DNA from: Acutalibacter muris
GTDB lineage: Bacteria > Bacillota > Clostridia > Oscillospirales > Acutalibacteraceae
Length of the DNA: 64,000 bases
Reading direction: 5' to 3'
Assembly: GCF_002201475.1 (NCBI RefSeq)
Contig: NZ_CP021422.1
Coordinates: 620,001 to 684,000 of the forward strand
The notes under the pieces: model-generated
Seen by the model: the letters and a program-made list of their open reading frames with translations, nothing else
The model's database searches: none
Told to the model about the DNA's origin: nothing
Shown here: positions 9,618 to 18,923 of the stretch, piece by piece
Numbering within the stretch: position 1 is the first letter of the stretch
How the letters are laid out: the number at the start of each line of letters is the position of its first letter
Program-made: the position numbers and the translations under genes

Positions 9618-10555
9618 TTTAATATCTCCTCCACAACGGCGGCAATGCCCTCCCCAGTTAACCCATAGTGGGCGAACACCTCCGGGGACGTGCCGGTGAT
9701 GACCGGGGCGTCCGGCAAGCTCAGGCACTTGACCTTGCGGGGGCAGTGCTCGCCAACAACCTGGGCCACCATCGCACCGAGCCCACCATATGGTGAGTGC
9801 TCCTCCACTGTTACCACAATATCGGAGGCTTTTGCCGCCTCTATCACGGCTTCGCTGTCCAGGGGCTTCACGCAGTACATATCTAAGACGCTGGCGGCGA
9901 TACCCGCTTGCTCCAGTATTTCAGCAGCCTCCAGGGCCGGGTGGACCATCTCGCCGCAGGCGATGAGCGCCGCCTTTACGGTCTTACCCCGGCCCTGGAG
10001 CCAGGTGGCCTTGTCCATCTCAAAGGGGCAGTCGCTTTCACTATAAATGTCCTCCACCGGGTTACGGCCCACCCGGATATAGGCGGGCTTCTCGTCCTCC
10101 AGAAGCGCCTCAATCAGCCGCTTTGTCTGGTGGCGGTCGCTGGGCAGATACACTCTCATGTTGGGCAGGGCGCTCATGGCCGCAATATCTTGTGCTGAGT
10201 GGTGGCTCATGCCCAGCGCCCCGTAGCTGACCCCGCCGGAGATGCCGATGAGTTTCACGTTGGTATTAGAGTAGGCGCAATCCACCTTGGCCTGCTCATA
10301 GCTGCGGGTGCTGAGGAAACACGCCGGGGAGGCCGCAAAGGCCTTCTTCCCACAGGCGGCAAGTCCGGCGGCGAGGCTCACCAGGTTCTGCTCGGCGATG
10401 CCCACCTCCACGAACTGGTCCGGGAACTTCTCTGCGAAGGGGACCAGACTGGCACTGCCCCGGCTGTCGCTGCACAGCACGAAGATGTCCTTGTCAGTCT
10501 CGGCATGGGCCATCAGGGTTTCGCAGATGATCTGACGGTTGGGGATTTTATTCAT
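9614..10555 (-). CDS. Transketolase, C-terminal (pyrimidine-binding) subunit
   Basis: 313 residues covering the transketolase Pyr domain and C-terminal domain. The segment VEVGIAEQNLVSLAAGLA carries the conserved Glu that activates thiamine diphosphate, and FLSTRSYEQAK is a family hallmark. It must pair with the N-terminal subunit encoded just upstream to form the active enzyme. ATG at 10555 is preceded by AAAGGAG at 10 nt and overlaps the upstream stop by 8 nt; the longer reading from 10582 lacks its own ribosome site. Split transketolases often belong to dedicated sugar pathways rather than to the central pentose phosphate pathway. Confidence 0.9.
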   Translation of the reverse strand: MNKIPNRQIICETLMAHAETDKDIFVLCSDSRGSASLVPFAEKFPDQFVEVGIAEQNLVSLAAGLAACGKKAFAASPACFLSTRSYEQAKVDCAYSNTNVKLIGISGGVSYGALGMSHHSAQDIAAMSALPNMRVYLPSDRHQTKRLIEALLEDEKPAYIRVGRNPVEDIYSESDCPFEMDKATWLQGRGKTVKAALIACGEMVHPALEAAEILEQAGIAASVLDMYCVKPLDSEAVIEAAKASDIVVTVEEHSPYGGLGAMVAQVVGEHCPRKVKCLSLPDAPVITGTSPEVFAHYGLTGEGIAAVVEEILK

Positions 10556-11384
10556 GCTCGGCACGCTCCTTTCCGGCGGCAAAGTCCCGCCTGATTTGCT
10601 CGTGCTCCTCCGCTGTGGGCAGGTGGTGGTGCCAGCCCGCCTTGTTCTCCATCAGTGGGGAGCCGTAGCCCTTTGTTGTGTTGGAAATGATAACGGTCGG
10701 TTTGCCCTTAGCCTCTTTTGCCTGGGTGTAGGCCCTGTCAAGTTCGGCAATGCTGTCGCCGTTCACCGCTATGACGTTCCAGCCAAAGGCTGCAAAGCGC
10801 TCGCCCAAAGGCTCATGGCTCATGACCTCCTCAGTTGTGCCGGAAATCTGTAGTTTATTGCGGTCCACCACTGCGCAGAGGTTGTCAAGCTGATAGTGCC
10901 CGGCGGCCATGGCGCCCTCCCAGACGGACCCCTCGGCCAGCTCGCCGTCCCCCATGATGGTGTAGACCCGATAGCTTTTCCCGCTCCTTTTGCCCGCCAG
11001 AGCCATGCCCACGCAAACCGGCAGGCCGTGGCCCAGGGAGCCGGAGTTCATCTCAATGCCCGGCAGCTTATTGTTGGGGTGGCCGATGTAGGGAGAGCCG
11101 AACTTGGAGAATCTTGCGGTCACGTCACTGAGGTCAAGAAAGCCCCTATGGCAGAGTATGGCATAATATGTCTCCATTGAGTGCCCCTTTGAGAGCACAA
11201 AACGGTCCCGGTCCGGGTCGTTGACAGTGGTCGGAGTGACGTTCAGATGATTCTCGTAGAGCACCAAAAGCGCGTTCATCAAGCTCATGTCCCCGCCGAT
11301 ATGCCCGCCGCCTCCGGCCATTATTATGTCCAGGGTATGCTGTCGCAGGTCCCAGGAGAGGACCTCCAGATCGTGCAGCTTCAT
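10548..11384 (-). CDS. Transketolase, N-terminal (thiamine diphosphate-binding) subunit
   Basis: 278 residues with the PP domain of transketolase: GHIGGDMS, the KGHS motif and the metal/ThDP motif GDGELAEGSVWEGAMAAG followed by the conserved Asn (VVDRNKLQ). It binds the diphosphate of ThDP and complements the downstream C-terminal half. One nucleotide separates it from the isomerase gene and 8 nt overlap the next gene, so translation is coupled and equal stoichiometry is likely. Compared with single-chain transketolase (about 660 aa) the two halves together make about 590 aa. Confidence 0.9.
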   Translation of the reverse strand: MKLHDLEVLSWDLRQHTLDIIMAGGGGHIGGDMSLMNALLVLYENHLNVTPTTVNDPDRDRFVLSKGHSMETYYAILCHRGFLDLSDVTARFSKFGSPYIGHPNNKLPGIEMNSGSLGHGLPVCVGMALAGKRSGKSYRVYTIMGDGELAEGSVWEGAMAAGHYQLDNLCAVVDRNKLQISGTTEEVMSHEPLGERFAAFGWNVIAVNGDSIAELDRAYTQAKEAKGKPTVIISNTTKGYGSPLMENKAGWHHHLPTAEEHEQIRRDFAAGKERAEHE

Positions 11385-11385
11385 G

Positions 11386-12789
11386 CTATTCCCCCCTCAG
11401 ATACGCCCTGACCTGGGCCTCGTTCTCGTCGTACAGGTCGGGCGTTATGCCCATATATTTGCAGGCTTCATACAGCACCGGCACCACGTCCTTGTGAATG
11501 CCCACGCAGTGGTGGATATACGGACCCTCCACAATCTTCGCCTCCAGCCGCTTGATGTTGTCCACCTCCACCCACAGGTAGGTGCCCATGCCCTTGGGGC
11601 CGTCCACGCCCTTGGCGTTGCCCAACAGCAGGCTGTATTCGCCGTTGTCGCCGTCAAATCTGCACAAAGTCAGATCTCCGTGTTTGGCCTCGGCGGTGAT
11701 TGCCCCGGGGTAGTCGAAGGCCAAGGGGTAGGTGATGCAGGGCTTGCAGCCCGCTACAGATAGTGGCCAGGGACCGCAATGCTGTAAGAGCTCCCCATTT
11801 TCTAGATCGGGATGGCGGAGGGTCCAGTCGGCGAAGAAGCCCCGGGTGCCATCGTTGGCGGCGGCTTCGGCCAAGAGAGCTGTCACCGCGCCATGGATGT
11901 CGGTCTCGCAGACAACCGGGATGCCCTTGTCATTTAATAACGCGTTGGCGGCGCAGGGCATGATGCCTAGCTCCCCTTGCAGGGCGTTCCAGCACTGGAG
12001 GGCGGCGGCGTTGCAGTGGTATTTTTTCACCAGGCGCTCCATAGCTACGGCAAGCCCGGCTACGTTCGTAAGCTGCTCATCGTTGACATTTATGTCCATT
12101 TTCTCCCGGCAGTAGGCGATGGTGGCGTTGACCTCGTCACCGTCGGCGATGGCCTTTTTGACCTCGGCTGTCAGCTCCGGCAGTGGGATTGGCGCAAGCT
12201 GTATGTTGAATTTTTCCAGCAGCTCCCCCTCGTTGCACATGGTGCTCCAGAAGTCGAAGGGCCGGGGGCCGATCTGCAATATCTTGATATTGCGGAAAGT
12301 TTTGACCACATTACATACGGCTAAAAAGTCTTTTACTCCCCGCTCGAAGACCGGGTCGTTCAGGCGGCAGTTGGTCATGTAGGTGAAGGGGACCCGGAAA
12401 CGCCGCAGTACCTTCCCGGTGGCGAACAGCCCGCACTGGGTGTCCCGAAGCCTTGTGCCGTCGGGCTCGGGCCGCTCGTCCAGTGGGCCCCAGAGCAGGA
12501 CAGGCACGTTCAGGTCCTTTGCCAGCCTTGCGCAGACGTACTCGGTGCCGAAGTTACAGTGGGGCAGGAACAGGCCGTCCACCCCCGCCGCCTTGAACTT
12601 CTCCAGGATCTTCAGCCTGTCGTCCTCGCTGTAGAGCAGGCCCTCGTCGTTGATGTCATCAATGTCCACGAACTCCACGCCCAGTTCCCGCAGGCGCTGG
12701 GCCGTCAGGCCCCGGTACTTCACCGCGTCCGGCGCGCTGAAGATGCTCCGCCGGGTGGGCGCGAAGCCCAGTTTGATACTGCTGCTCAT
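11386..12789 (-). CDS. L-fucose/L-arabinose isomerase-like enzyme
   Basis: 467 residues with the layout of the FucI/AraA fold: an N-terminal Rossmann-like part that recognises substrate (FLPHCNFGTEYVCARLAKDL), a central part (GPRPFDFWSTMCNEGELLEKF), and a C-terminal metal-site region (CETDIHGAV, FADWTLRH). Family members interconvert aldoses and ketoses with Mn2+. The start ATG overlaps the regulator stop as ATGA. The natural substrate is not evident. In context it should produce the ketose phosphorylated by the FGGY kinase. The family also contains proteins of unproven activity. Confidence 0.78.
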   Translation of the reverse strand: MSSSIKLGFAPTRRSIFSAPDAVKYRGLTAQRLRELGVEFVDIDDINDEGLLYSEDDRLKILEKFKAAGVDGLFLPHCNFGTEYVCARLAKDLNVPVLLWGPLDERPEPDGTRLRDTQCGLFATGKVLRRFRVPFTYMTNCRLNDPVFERGVKDFLAVCNVVKTFRNIKILQIGPRPFDFWSTMCNEGELLEKFNIQLAPIPLPELTAEVKKAIADGDEVNATIAYCREKMDINVNDEQLTNVAGLAVAMERLVKKYHCNAAALQCWNALQGELGIMPCAANALLNDKGIPVVCETDIHGAVTALLAEAAANDGTRGFFADWTLRHPDLENGELLQHCGPWPLSVAGCKPCITYPLAFDYPGAITAEAKHGDLTLCRFDGDNGEYSLLLGNAKGVDGPKGMGTYLWVEVDNIKRLEAKIVEGPYIHHCVGIHKDVVPVLYEACKYMGITPDLYDENEAQVRAYLRGE

Positions 12790-13820
12790 AGTTGTATTCC
12801 TCCAGTATGTGATTTATTTTTACCCAGGTCCAGTACGCTGGACCTATGGACAAAGGTGCTGGTAACCTGGGTCTTGGTGCTGTACTCCCCGCCGCGACTC
12901 GTAAGCTCCGACAACCGGCGCACAGCGGCTATGCCCATCTCGTAGTTGTGCACCTTAACGGTGGTCAGGGGCGGATCGGAGATGGCGCAGAAGGGCAGGT
13001 CGTCAAAGCCCACAAGAGATACGTCCCCGGGGACCTTGTATCCTGCCTGCTGTAGGGCCCGCATAGCCCCCAGGGCTATCATGTCGTTGTCGGCGAAAAA
13101 GGCCGTGGGCATCTTTGGACCTTTTTCCAAAAGGGCGGCCATATCCGCCCGGGAGGTCTCCATGCCGGTAGATAAGGTCAGGGTACAGGCCGGGTCAACG
13201 GTCAGGCCGTGTTCAGCCATGGCCCTGAGATATCCCTGGCGGCGGTAGTAAAAGTTCTTTATCTGGAACCTTCCACGAAGGTGGCCAATCCGTGTGTGGC
13301 CCATCTCAATGAGGTGGGAGACCGCCTTATAGGCTGCGTCCGCGTTGTCAATAAGCACCGCGTTGAAGGGGAGGTCCTCGTACCAGCTGTCAAGTATTAC
13401 CACTGGCGCTGCGGCAGCCTGGAGCTTGGCGGCCTCCTTCTCGTCCATCTCCGTTGCCAGCACCAGCAGTGCGCAGCTAGGGTCGCCCAGCAGCTCGCCC
13501 ATATAGCTGTCATAATTGGGGTCCTCCCGGTGGAGATGGCAGGACACCACGTCTATGCCAAGCCGCCGGCACTCAGACTCCACCCCGGATATGAGCAGGG
13601 AAAAGAAGGGCGATTCGTTGACGATGGAGCCGTTTTCAATATATGTCACCAGCTTCACCCGGCTTACCTCCGGGCCCGCCAGATAGCCGATCTCCCGGGC
13701 GGCTTTCAGTATCTTTTCGGCGGTCTCCCGGTTTACGCCGCGCTTATTGTTCAAGGCGTTGGAAACCGTGGCGGTGGAGAAGCCGGTTATCTCGCTGATA
13801 GTTCTGATATTCGCCTTCAC
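12786..13820 (-). CDS. LacI-family transcriptional regulator, first gene of the sugar operon
   Basis: 344 residues: an N-terminal LacI helix-turn-helix (TISEITGFSTATVSNALNNK, hinge after residue 50) and a periplasmic-binding-protein-like effector domain. I start it at GTG 13820, which has AAAGGAG 10 nt upstream; the ATG at 13841 would itself overlap that ribosome site. Its 3' end overlaps the isomerase start, so it heads the five structural genes and probably represses its own operon, with an imported sugar or phosphorylated intermediate as inducer. Candidate operators lie in the leader. Confidence 0.92.
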   Translation of the reverse strand: MKANIRTISEITGFSTATVSNALNNKRGVNRETAEKILKAAREIGYLAGPEVSRVKLVTYIENGSIVNESPFFSLLISGVESECRRLGIDVVSCHLHREDPNYDSYMGELLGDPSCALLVLATEMDEKEAAKLQAAAAPVVILDSWYEDLPFNAVLIDNADAAYKAVSHLIEMGHTRIGHLRGRFQIKNFYYRRQGYLRAMAEHGLTVDPACTLTLSTGMETSRADMAALLEKGPKMPTAFFADNDMIALGAMRALQQAGYKVPGDVSLVGFDDLPFCAISDPPLTTVKVHNYEMGIAAVRRLSELTSRGGEYSTKTQVTSTFVHRSSVLDLGKNKSHTGGIQL

Positions 13821-13838
13821 TGGCCGCTCGCTCCTTTC

Positions 13839-13914
13839 CACACGTGTGATATAAAATTATTTTTATATTTTTTTAGTATATGTTTAGTATAACGCATATT
13901 TAGTTCGCAGTCAA
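13839..13914 (-). promoter_or_regulatory. Promoter and candidate operators of the sugar operon
   Basis: On the minus strand TTGACT (13914-13909), a 17-nt spacer and TATACT (13891-13886) form a strong promoter. Downstream are two palindromes: ATATAAAA-TTAT-TTTTATAT at 13849-13868 and CACACGTGTG at 13839-13848. Either could be the site of the autoregulating LacI protein; neither has been tested. Confidence 0.65.
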
Positions 13915-14016
13915 GAACGATATTTCACAATAATATCCTGAGAATTTAGTACATCACTTACAATAAATTAAAAGACATCAAATGGTTATATAAAATATAT
14001 CTTAACAAACTATAAA

Positions 14017-14050
14017 AAGAGCCTCTGCGGGCAATACCGCAGAGGCTCTT
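14017..14050 (-). terminator. Terminator of the RND exporter gene
   Basis: AAGAGCCTCTGCGG pairs perfectly with CCGCAGAGGCTCTT across a 6-nt loop. Read on the minus strand it is followed by TTTTTATA. It lies 13 nt past the stop of the exporter gene. Confidence 0.9.
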
Positions 14051-14062
14051 AAAATTTAAAGC

Positions 14063-17000
14063 TCAGTCAACGTCAACATGACGCATTTCTTTTTTAGCCA
14101 TAATATCGTACATGGCCGGCACCACGAACAGCGTCATCAGCGTGGCATAGAGCAGGCCGCCTATACAGACAATGGCGATGGGCTGCATCATCTCCGCCCC
14201 CATACCCGTGGCCAGGGCCATGAACACCAGCCCCAGCACCGTGGTGAGCACCGTCATGAATATGGGCCGCATACGAGTGCGCCCGGCAAGGATTATGGCG
14301 TCCCGGCGGGCAACGCCCTCAAGGCGCAGCTGGTTTATATAGTCGATGAGCACTATGCCGTTGTTGACGATAATGCCCGCCAGCATGATGAAGCCTATCA
14401 TGGACACCACGCTGACCTCCATGCCGCAGAGGTACAGCGCCAGGAACCCGCCGGTGAAGGCCAGGGGTATGGTGAACATGACGATGAAGGGCAGCAGCAG
14501 GGACTGGAACTGTATCACCATAATGAGGTAGATGATGAGTATCGCAAGCCCCGCCATCTGCATAAGCTGCTCCATGGCCTCCATGATGGTCTCGTTCTCT
14601 CCCGCCATCTCAAGGGTTACCCCCTTGGGCGGCTCGTATTCGGCGAGCGCCTTCTCCACCTCCCGGGTCACCAGGGTCACATTGTTCCCGTCCGCAATCC
14701 CCGCGCTTACCGTCAGCACCCGGTTCTGGTTCTCCCGGCTTATGGAGTTAAGGCTCTGCCGCTCCTCAAAGTCCGCTATGCGCACCAGCGGGATCTCCTC
14801 CGTCTCCCCGGTGGCTCGGTCCGTGGAGGTAACTGTCAGGCTCTTGAGATAGCTCTCGTTCATGCCCCCCTTCTCGGGGTTAACCACCAGAACGTCCTGG
14901 GAGTAGCCGTCCACGTTTATGCTGGTGGCGGTCTTGTCCTCAGAGATGGCCCCGCTGACGCTCTGGTACACCTGGGCGATAGTCAAGCCGTTCTCCATGG
15001 CCTTGTTCTTGTCCACGACTATCCGTATTTCCGGGGTGCTGTCCTCAAGGTCGCTCTTTGCGTCCACCGTGCCCTCCGTCTCGGCCATTATCTCCGTGAT
15101 CTCATTGGCCGCGTCGATAAGCGCGTCCATATCGTCGCCCCGAAGCTTTACCTCCACTCCGGAGCCGCTCATGGAGGACATATACGCGCTCATGTCCATT
15201 GCCCCCTGGGCGCTTACCTGGCAGTCCAGGTCCGCGCAGGCCTCCTCCACCATTTTCGCCGCCTCGCTGTCCTTCACGCCTGAGCCCTCGTCAAGTATCA
15301 CGTACATGGACACAGCGTCCCCCTGGCCCATGCCCAGCATTGCGCCGCCGGCAGAGCCGCCTGCCATAGCTCCCACGGTCTCTACGCAGTCCAGCTCCAT
15401 AATGCGCTCGGCTATCTGGTCCGCCATCCCGGTGGTCTCCTCAAAGCTGGGGTCCTCCTGGGGCATTGTAAAGCTAACGTCCAGCTGACTGCCGCTCATG
15501 GCCGGCATGAAGATGAAGCCCCTTGACAGTGCCAGCGCCACGCTGCCCGCCAACAGCGCCAGTGCCAGCGCCAGACACACCCATTTGTGCTTTAATGAAG
15601 CCGCGGCCACCTTGCCATAGCCGTTCAGCACCTTGTCGAATATTCTGCTCTCCTTTGGCTTGCTGGCCCGCAGGGTGGTGGAGGTCATGGCGGGCACAAG
15701 GGTTATGGCCACAAAAAGACTGGCCAAAAGGGAGTAGCCTATGGTAAGAGCCATGTCCGTAAAGAGCTGCCTTGTTACGCCCTCCACAAACACGATGGGC
15801 AGGAACACGCAGACGGTGGTAAGGGTGGAGGCGATAATGGCCCCGGTTACCTGCACCGCGCCCTGTACGGAGGCCTTGGCCGCGGGCATACCCTCGCTTC
15901 TGAGCCTGTAGATGTTCTCTATCACCACCACTGAGTTGTCCACCAGCATACCCACGCCCACCGCAAGGCCCGAGAGGGATATGACGTTCAGTGTGACCCC
16001 CGAGAAGTACATGAGCACTATAGCCACCATCAGGGAGATGGGTATGGAGAAGGCGATGACCACGGTGGGCCGCAGGTCCTTTAAAAACAGCAGCAGTATC
16101 AGCACCGCCAGCACCGCGCCCAGCACCAGGTTCTGAAGCACCGTGTCCACCACGATGTATATATAGTTGCCCTGGTCCATAAGGGTGGTGAATTTGAGCC
16201 CCTCGTACTCCTCAGAGAGGGCCTTAAAGCGTTCCTCAATGTTCCTGGACACCAGGGCCGTGGAGTAGGTGGACTGCTTCGTAAAGCTCAGAAGCAGTCC
16301 GTTCTCGCCGTTTATCTTGGCGTAGAGCTCCCCGGCGTTGCTCTGCACGTTCACGTCCGCCACGTCCCGAAGGTAAATTTTACCTATGCCCTCATCGCCC
16401 GTGTCGAACAGCAGCAGCCCCGCCAGCTCTTCTTTATCCTCCAGCTTGTTGCCCACACGCACCAGGGTCTCCACCCCCTGTTCCTCTATGTACCCGGCGG
16501 GCATGGAGAAGTTCTGTGCGGTCAGAAGCTGGGACACCATGTCCATAGTGATGGGCAGATCCGCGTTCTTATAGGCCGCCTCCTTCTGGGAAGCAAACTC
16601 GTCCCGGGCCCCCTCAAGCTCCGCTTTGGCCGACTCGAGCTGCTGCTGGGCGGCGGAGAGGGCCGACTGGCCCGCCAGTATCTGGGACATTCCCGCGCTC
16701 ATCTGCATGATGCCGCTGGTCTGCTGGCGGGAGAGCTCCTGTAACGCCTGGTCCACGGTCACCGCCCCGCTGTCAAGCTGCGAGCTGGTGGCCCTTAGCT
16801 GGTCCATGCCGGCGGTGAGCTTTGTAAGGTTCTCCTGAGCCTCGGCGATGGACTTATCCAGGTTCTCCGGGTCCGCGCCCCCGGCGGCAGCCATAGCCTT
16901 CGCGTCCGCCAGGCCCTTCTCCACCGCCGCCCGGCTGGCCTGGAGCTCCTGGAGCTTTGCGGGGGCCCCCGCCGCCGTGGTGCCCAGGGCCGCAAAGGCC

Positions 17001-18106
17001 GCCTCTGCCGCCGCAAGCTGGGGCTGCAGGGCCTCTATCTGCTGCTGCACCAGGGCGTATTCCTCGCTGTCCGGGTCCAAAGCCTCCAACTGCGCGTTCA
17101 GCGTCTCCAGCTGCTGTGTCAGGGCGGCGTACCCGGCGATGCCCTCCTGAAGTCCGCTTATGCCCTGGTCCAGGGAGGCAAGCTGGCCCGTAAGCTGGGC
17201 GAGGGTTGTCTGCAAGGTTTTCAGCTTGTCAACAGCGTCCTGAAGCTGCTTCTTGTTCTGCTCCATGGTAGTAAGCTGGGCGGATATCTGGGCCTTGGCG
17301 GACTCTATCTCCACCTTCTTGGAGATAAGCTGCCCCTGAGCCTGCCCGGTCTGCTGGGCAAGCTGGGCCTGCCCGGCTTCAAGCTGAGCCTTCTGCCCCT
17401 CCAGGGCGTCCTGCTGCTCCTTTGTCTCATTGAGTCCGTCCTCTATCTCCTTAGAGCCCTCGTCCAGTTCCTTCTGGGCGTCGCCGAACTTTTCGTCCAG
17501 CTTCGCCTTGAGCCTTCTGTTGAGGTCGTCTATCCTGTCCTGGCGAAGCTCTACCGTGACGCTCTCCTGAACGTTGCCGCTGGCCGAGACGCTGGCGACC
17601 CCCTCTATGCCCTCCAGCTTCAGCATAAGCTCAGAGTCCAGAAGGTCCGTCAGCTCCACGTTGTCCATGCCCTCCCTCTCCAGGGCGGCCACGGTGACGG
17701 GCATCATGCTGGGGTTTATCTTCATGATATAGGGCGTGCCCACCATGTCCCCCCAGCCCCCGGAGACGCTGCTTATCTTCTCCCGGATATCGGCAGTGAG
17801 GGTGTCCATGTTTGCGTCGTCGGTAAGCTGGAGCATGACCTGTGAAGCGTTCTCCCTTGACACCGATGTGACCTCCTCCACATGGTCCAGGGTGGCCATG
17901 GCCTGCTCAAGGGGCCTTGTGACCTCCTCCTCCACCTCCTCGGGGGTGGCCCCGGGGTACGCGGTGATTATCACCGCGTAGGGCAGGTTGATGTTGGGCA
18001 GCAGGTCCGGGGTCATGCGGGAGAAGGCCACCACTCCCAGCACTATGGCGATGATAACGCCCACCAGCACGGTCATGGGTTTTTTCACGCTGAACTTTGA
18101 AAACAT
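14063..18106 (-). CDS. RND-type efflux permease with a long coiled-coil insert
   Basis: 1347 residues, about 300 more than AcrB-type permeases. The first helix (about 12-30), porter segment PDLLPNINLPYAVI and the proton-relay helix GVGMLVDNSVVVIENIYR identify the AcrB/AcrD/AcrF family; twelve helices fall in the usual two groups of six. Between residues about 205 and 515 lies a Gln/Glu/Ala/Lys-rich coiled-coil insert inside the first porter loop. Monoderm bacteria lack an outer membrane, so the insert may replace the adaptor or span the wall. No adaptor or TolC gene is adjacent. It may export lipids, peptides or drugs; substrate unknown. Confidence 0.88.
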   Translation of the reverse strand: MFSKFSVKKPMTVLVGVIIAIVLGVVAFSRMTPDLLPNINLPYAVIITAYPGATPEEVEEEVTRPLEQAMATLDHVEEVTSVSRENASQVMLQLTDDANMDTLTADIREKISSVSGGWGDMVGTPYIMKINPSMMPVTVAALEREGMDNVELTDLLDSELMLKLEGIEGVASVSASGNVQESVTVELRQDRIDDLNRRLKAKLDEKFGDAQKELDEGSKEIEDGLNETKEQQDALEGQKAQLEAGQAQLAQQTGQAQGQLISKKVEIESAKAQISAQLTTMEQNKKQLQDAVDKLKTLQTTLAQLTGQLASLDQGISGLQEGIAGYAALTQQLETLNAQLEALDPDSEEYALVQQQIEALQPQLAAAEAAFAALGTTAAGAPAKLQELQASRAAVEKGLADAKAMAAAGGADPENLDKSIAEAQENLTKLTAGMDQLRATSSQLDSGAVTVDQALQELSRQQTSGIMQMSAGMSQILAGQSALSAAQQQLESAKAELEGARDEFASQKEAAYKNADLPITMDMVSQLLTAQNFSMPAGYIEEQGVETLVRVGNKLEDKEELAGLLLFDTGDEGIGKIYLRDVADVNVQSNAGELYAKINGENGLLLSFTKQSTYSTALVSRNIEERFKALSEEYEGLKFTTLMDQGNYIYIVVDTVLQNLVLGAVLAVLILLLFLKDLRPTVVIAFSIPISLMVAIVLMYFSGVTLNVISLSGLAVGVGMLVDNSVVVIENIYRLRSEGMPAAKASVQGAVQVTGAIIASTLTTVCVFLPIVFVEGVTRQLFTDMALTIGYSLLASLFVAITLVPAMTSTTLRASKPKESRIFDKVLNGYGKVAAASLKHKWVCLALALALLAGSVALALSRGFIFMPAMSGSQLDVSFTMPQEDPSFEETTGMADQIAERIMELDCVETVGAMAGGSAGGAMLGMGQGDAVSMYVILDEGSGVKDSEAAKMVEEACADLDCQVSAQGAMDMSAYMSSMSGSGVEVKLRGDDMDALIDAANEITEIMAETEGTVDAKSDLEDSTPEIRIVVDKNKAMENGLTIAQVYQSVSGAISEDKTATSINVDGYSQDVLVVNPEKGGMNESYLKSLTVTSTDRATGETEEIPLVRIADFEERQSLNSISRENQNRVLTVSAGIADGNNVTLVTREVEKALAEYEPPKGVTLEMAGENETIMEAMEQLMQMAGLAILIIYLIMVIQFQSLLLPFIVMFTIPLAFTGGFLALYLCGMEVSVVSMIGFIMLAGIIVNNGIVLIDYINQLRLEGVARRDAIILAGRTRMRPIFMTVLTTVLGLVFMALATGMGAEMMQPIAIVCIGGLLYATLMTLFVVPAMYDIMAKKEMRHVDVD

Positions 18107-18227
18107 TGGCTTCGTCTCTCTTTCTGTTCTCCATAAGAAATATACATGTCAAGTATACAATACCTGTCAAATAAGTTTCATGAATATTCTGTTAATAATT
18201 TGCTACAAAAGCAGATAAGACTGCCGC

Positions 18228-18256
18228 TTGCAAAAATCCCGGAGATATGGTATACT
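18228..18256 (+). promoter_or_regulatory. Promoter of hisH-hisF
   Basis: TTGCAA at 18228-18233, a 17-nt spacer and TATACT at 18251-18256, 33 nt before the hisH ATG. It diverges from the exporter gene. No T-box or attenuator fits in the short leader. Confidence 0.75.
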
Positions 18257-18289
18257 TTATCAAAGGAAAGTTTAGCGGGGTGAATCAAG

Positions 18290-18907
18290 ATGACGGCTAT
18301 TATAGATTACGGCGCGGGCAACCTGCAAAGCGTGGAAAAGGCTTTAAGGCATATTGGCTGCGAAGGTACAGTTGTGGGCGGCGCCGCCGGGCTCATGTCC
18401 GCAGACTCCGCCGTGCTGCCGGGGGTGGGAGCCTTCGGCGAGGCTATGGCGGGGCTTGAGAGCCGGGGGCTCGTGGGGGCCATCGGCGATTTTGTCAGGA
18501 CCGGGCGGCCCTTTCTGGGCATATGCCTGGGGCTGCAGGTGCTCTTCGAGAGCAGCCAGGAGTCCCCGGGGGTAAAGGGGCTCTCACTGCTGCCGGGAAG
18601 GATAGTGCGTCTGCCCGAGGACAGGGGTCTGAAGGTGCCCCATATGGGCTGGAACTCCCTGGAGGTGAAAAGGCCGGGCTGGCTCTTGAAGGGCCTGCCG
18701 GCGGAGCCCTATGTCTATTTCGTCCACTCATATTATTTGCAGACGGAGCCGGAACTGGTCTCGGCCACGGCGGAGTACGGCGCGGCTATACACGCGGCGG
18801 TGCAGAAGGGGAACATAGCCGCCTGCCAGTTCCACCCGGAAAAGAGCGGCGGCGTGGGCCTTGCCATACTGCGGAACTTCGCCGGATACGTAAAGGAATG
18901 CACTTAA
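18290..18907 (+). CDS. hisH: Imidazole glycerol phosphate synthase, glutaminase subunit
   Basis: Class I glutamine amidotransferase of 205 residues that supplies ammonia to HisF in the fifth step of histidine synthesis. The nucleophile is Cys79 in [10 protein letters not shown]; the His-Glu pair is in CQFHPEKSG near residue 185; the oxyanion loop [10 protein letters not shown] is intact. hisF follows 16 nt later, so the heterodimer is made from one mRNA. No other his genes are in the window. Some HisH/HisF-like pairs serve surface-sugar pathways, but nothing nearby suggests that here. Confidence 0.95.
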   Translation: MTAIIDYGAGNLQSVEKALRHIGCEGTVVGGAAGLMSADSAVLPGVGAFGEAMAGLESRGLVGAIGDFVRTGRPFLGICLGLQVLFESSQESPGVKGLSLLPGRIVRLPEDRGLKVPHMGWNSLEVKRPGWLLKGLPAEPYVYFVHSYYLQTEPELVSATAEYGAAIHAAVQKGNIAACQFHPEKSGGVGLAILRNFAGYVKECT

Positions 18908-18923
18908 CGCTGGAGGTGAGAAA

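Noticed and set aside
14078..15488. Long plus-strand frames opposite the RND exporter
   Set aside because: Low-complexity His/Gly-rich or Ser/Met-rich translations typical of antisense shadows; the sense gene is certain.
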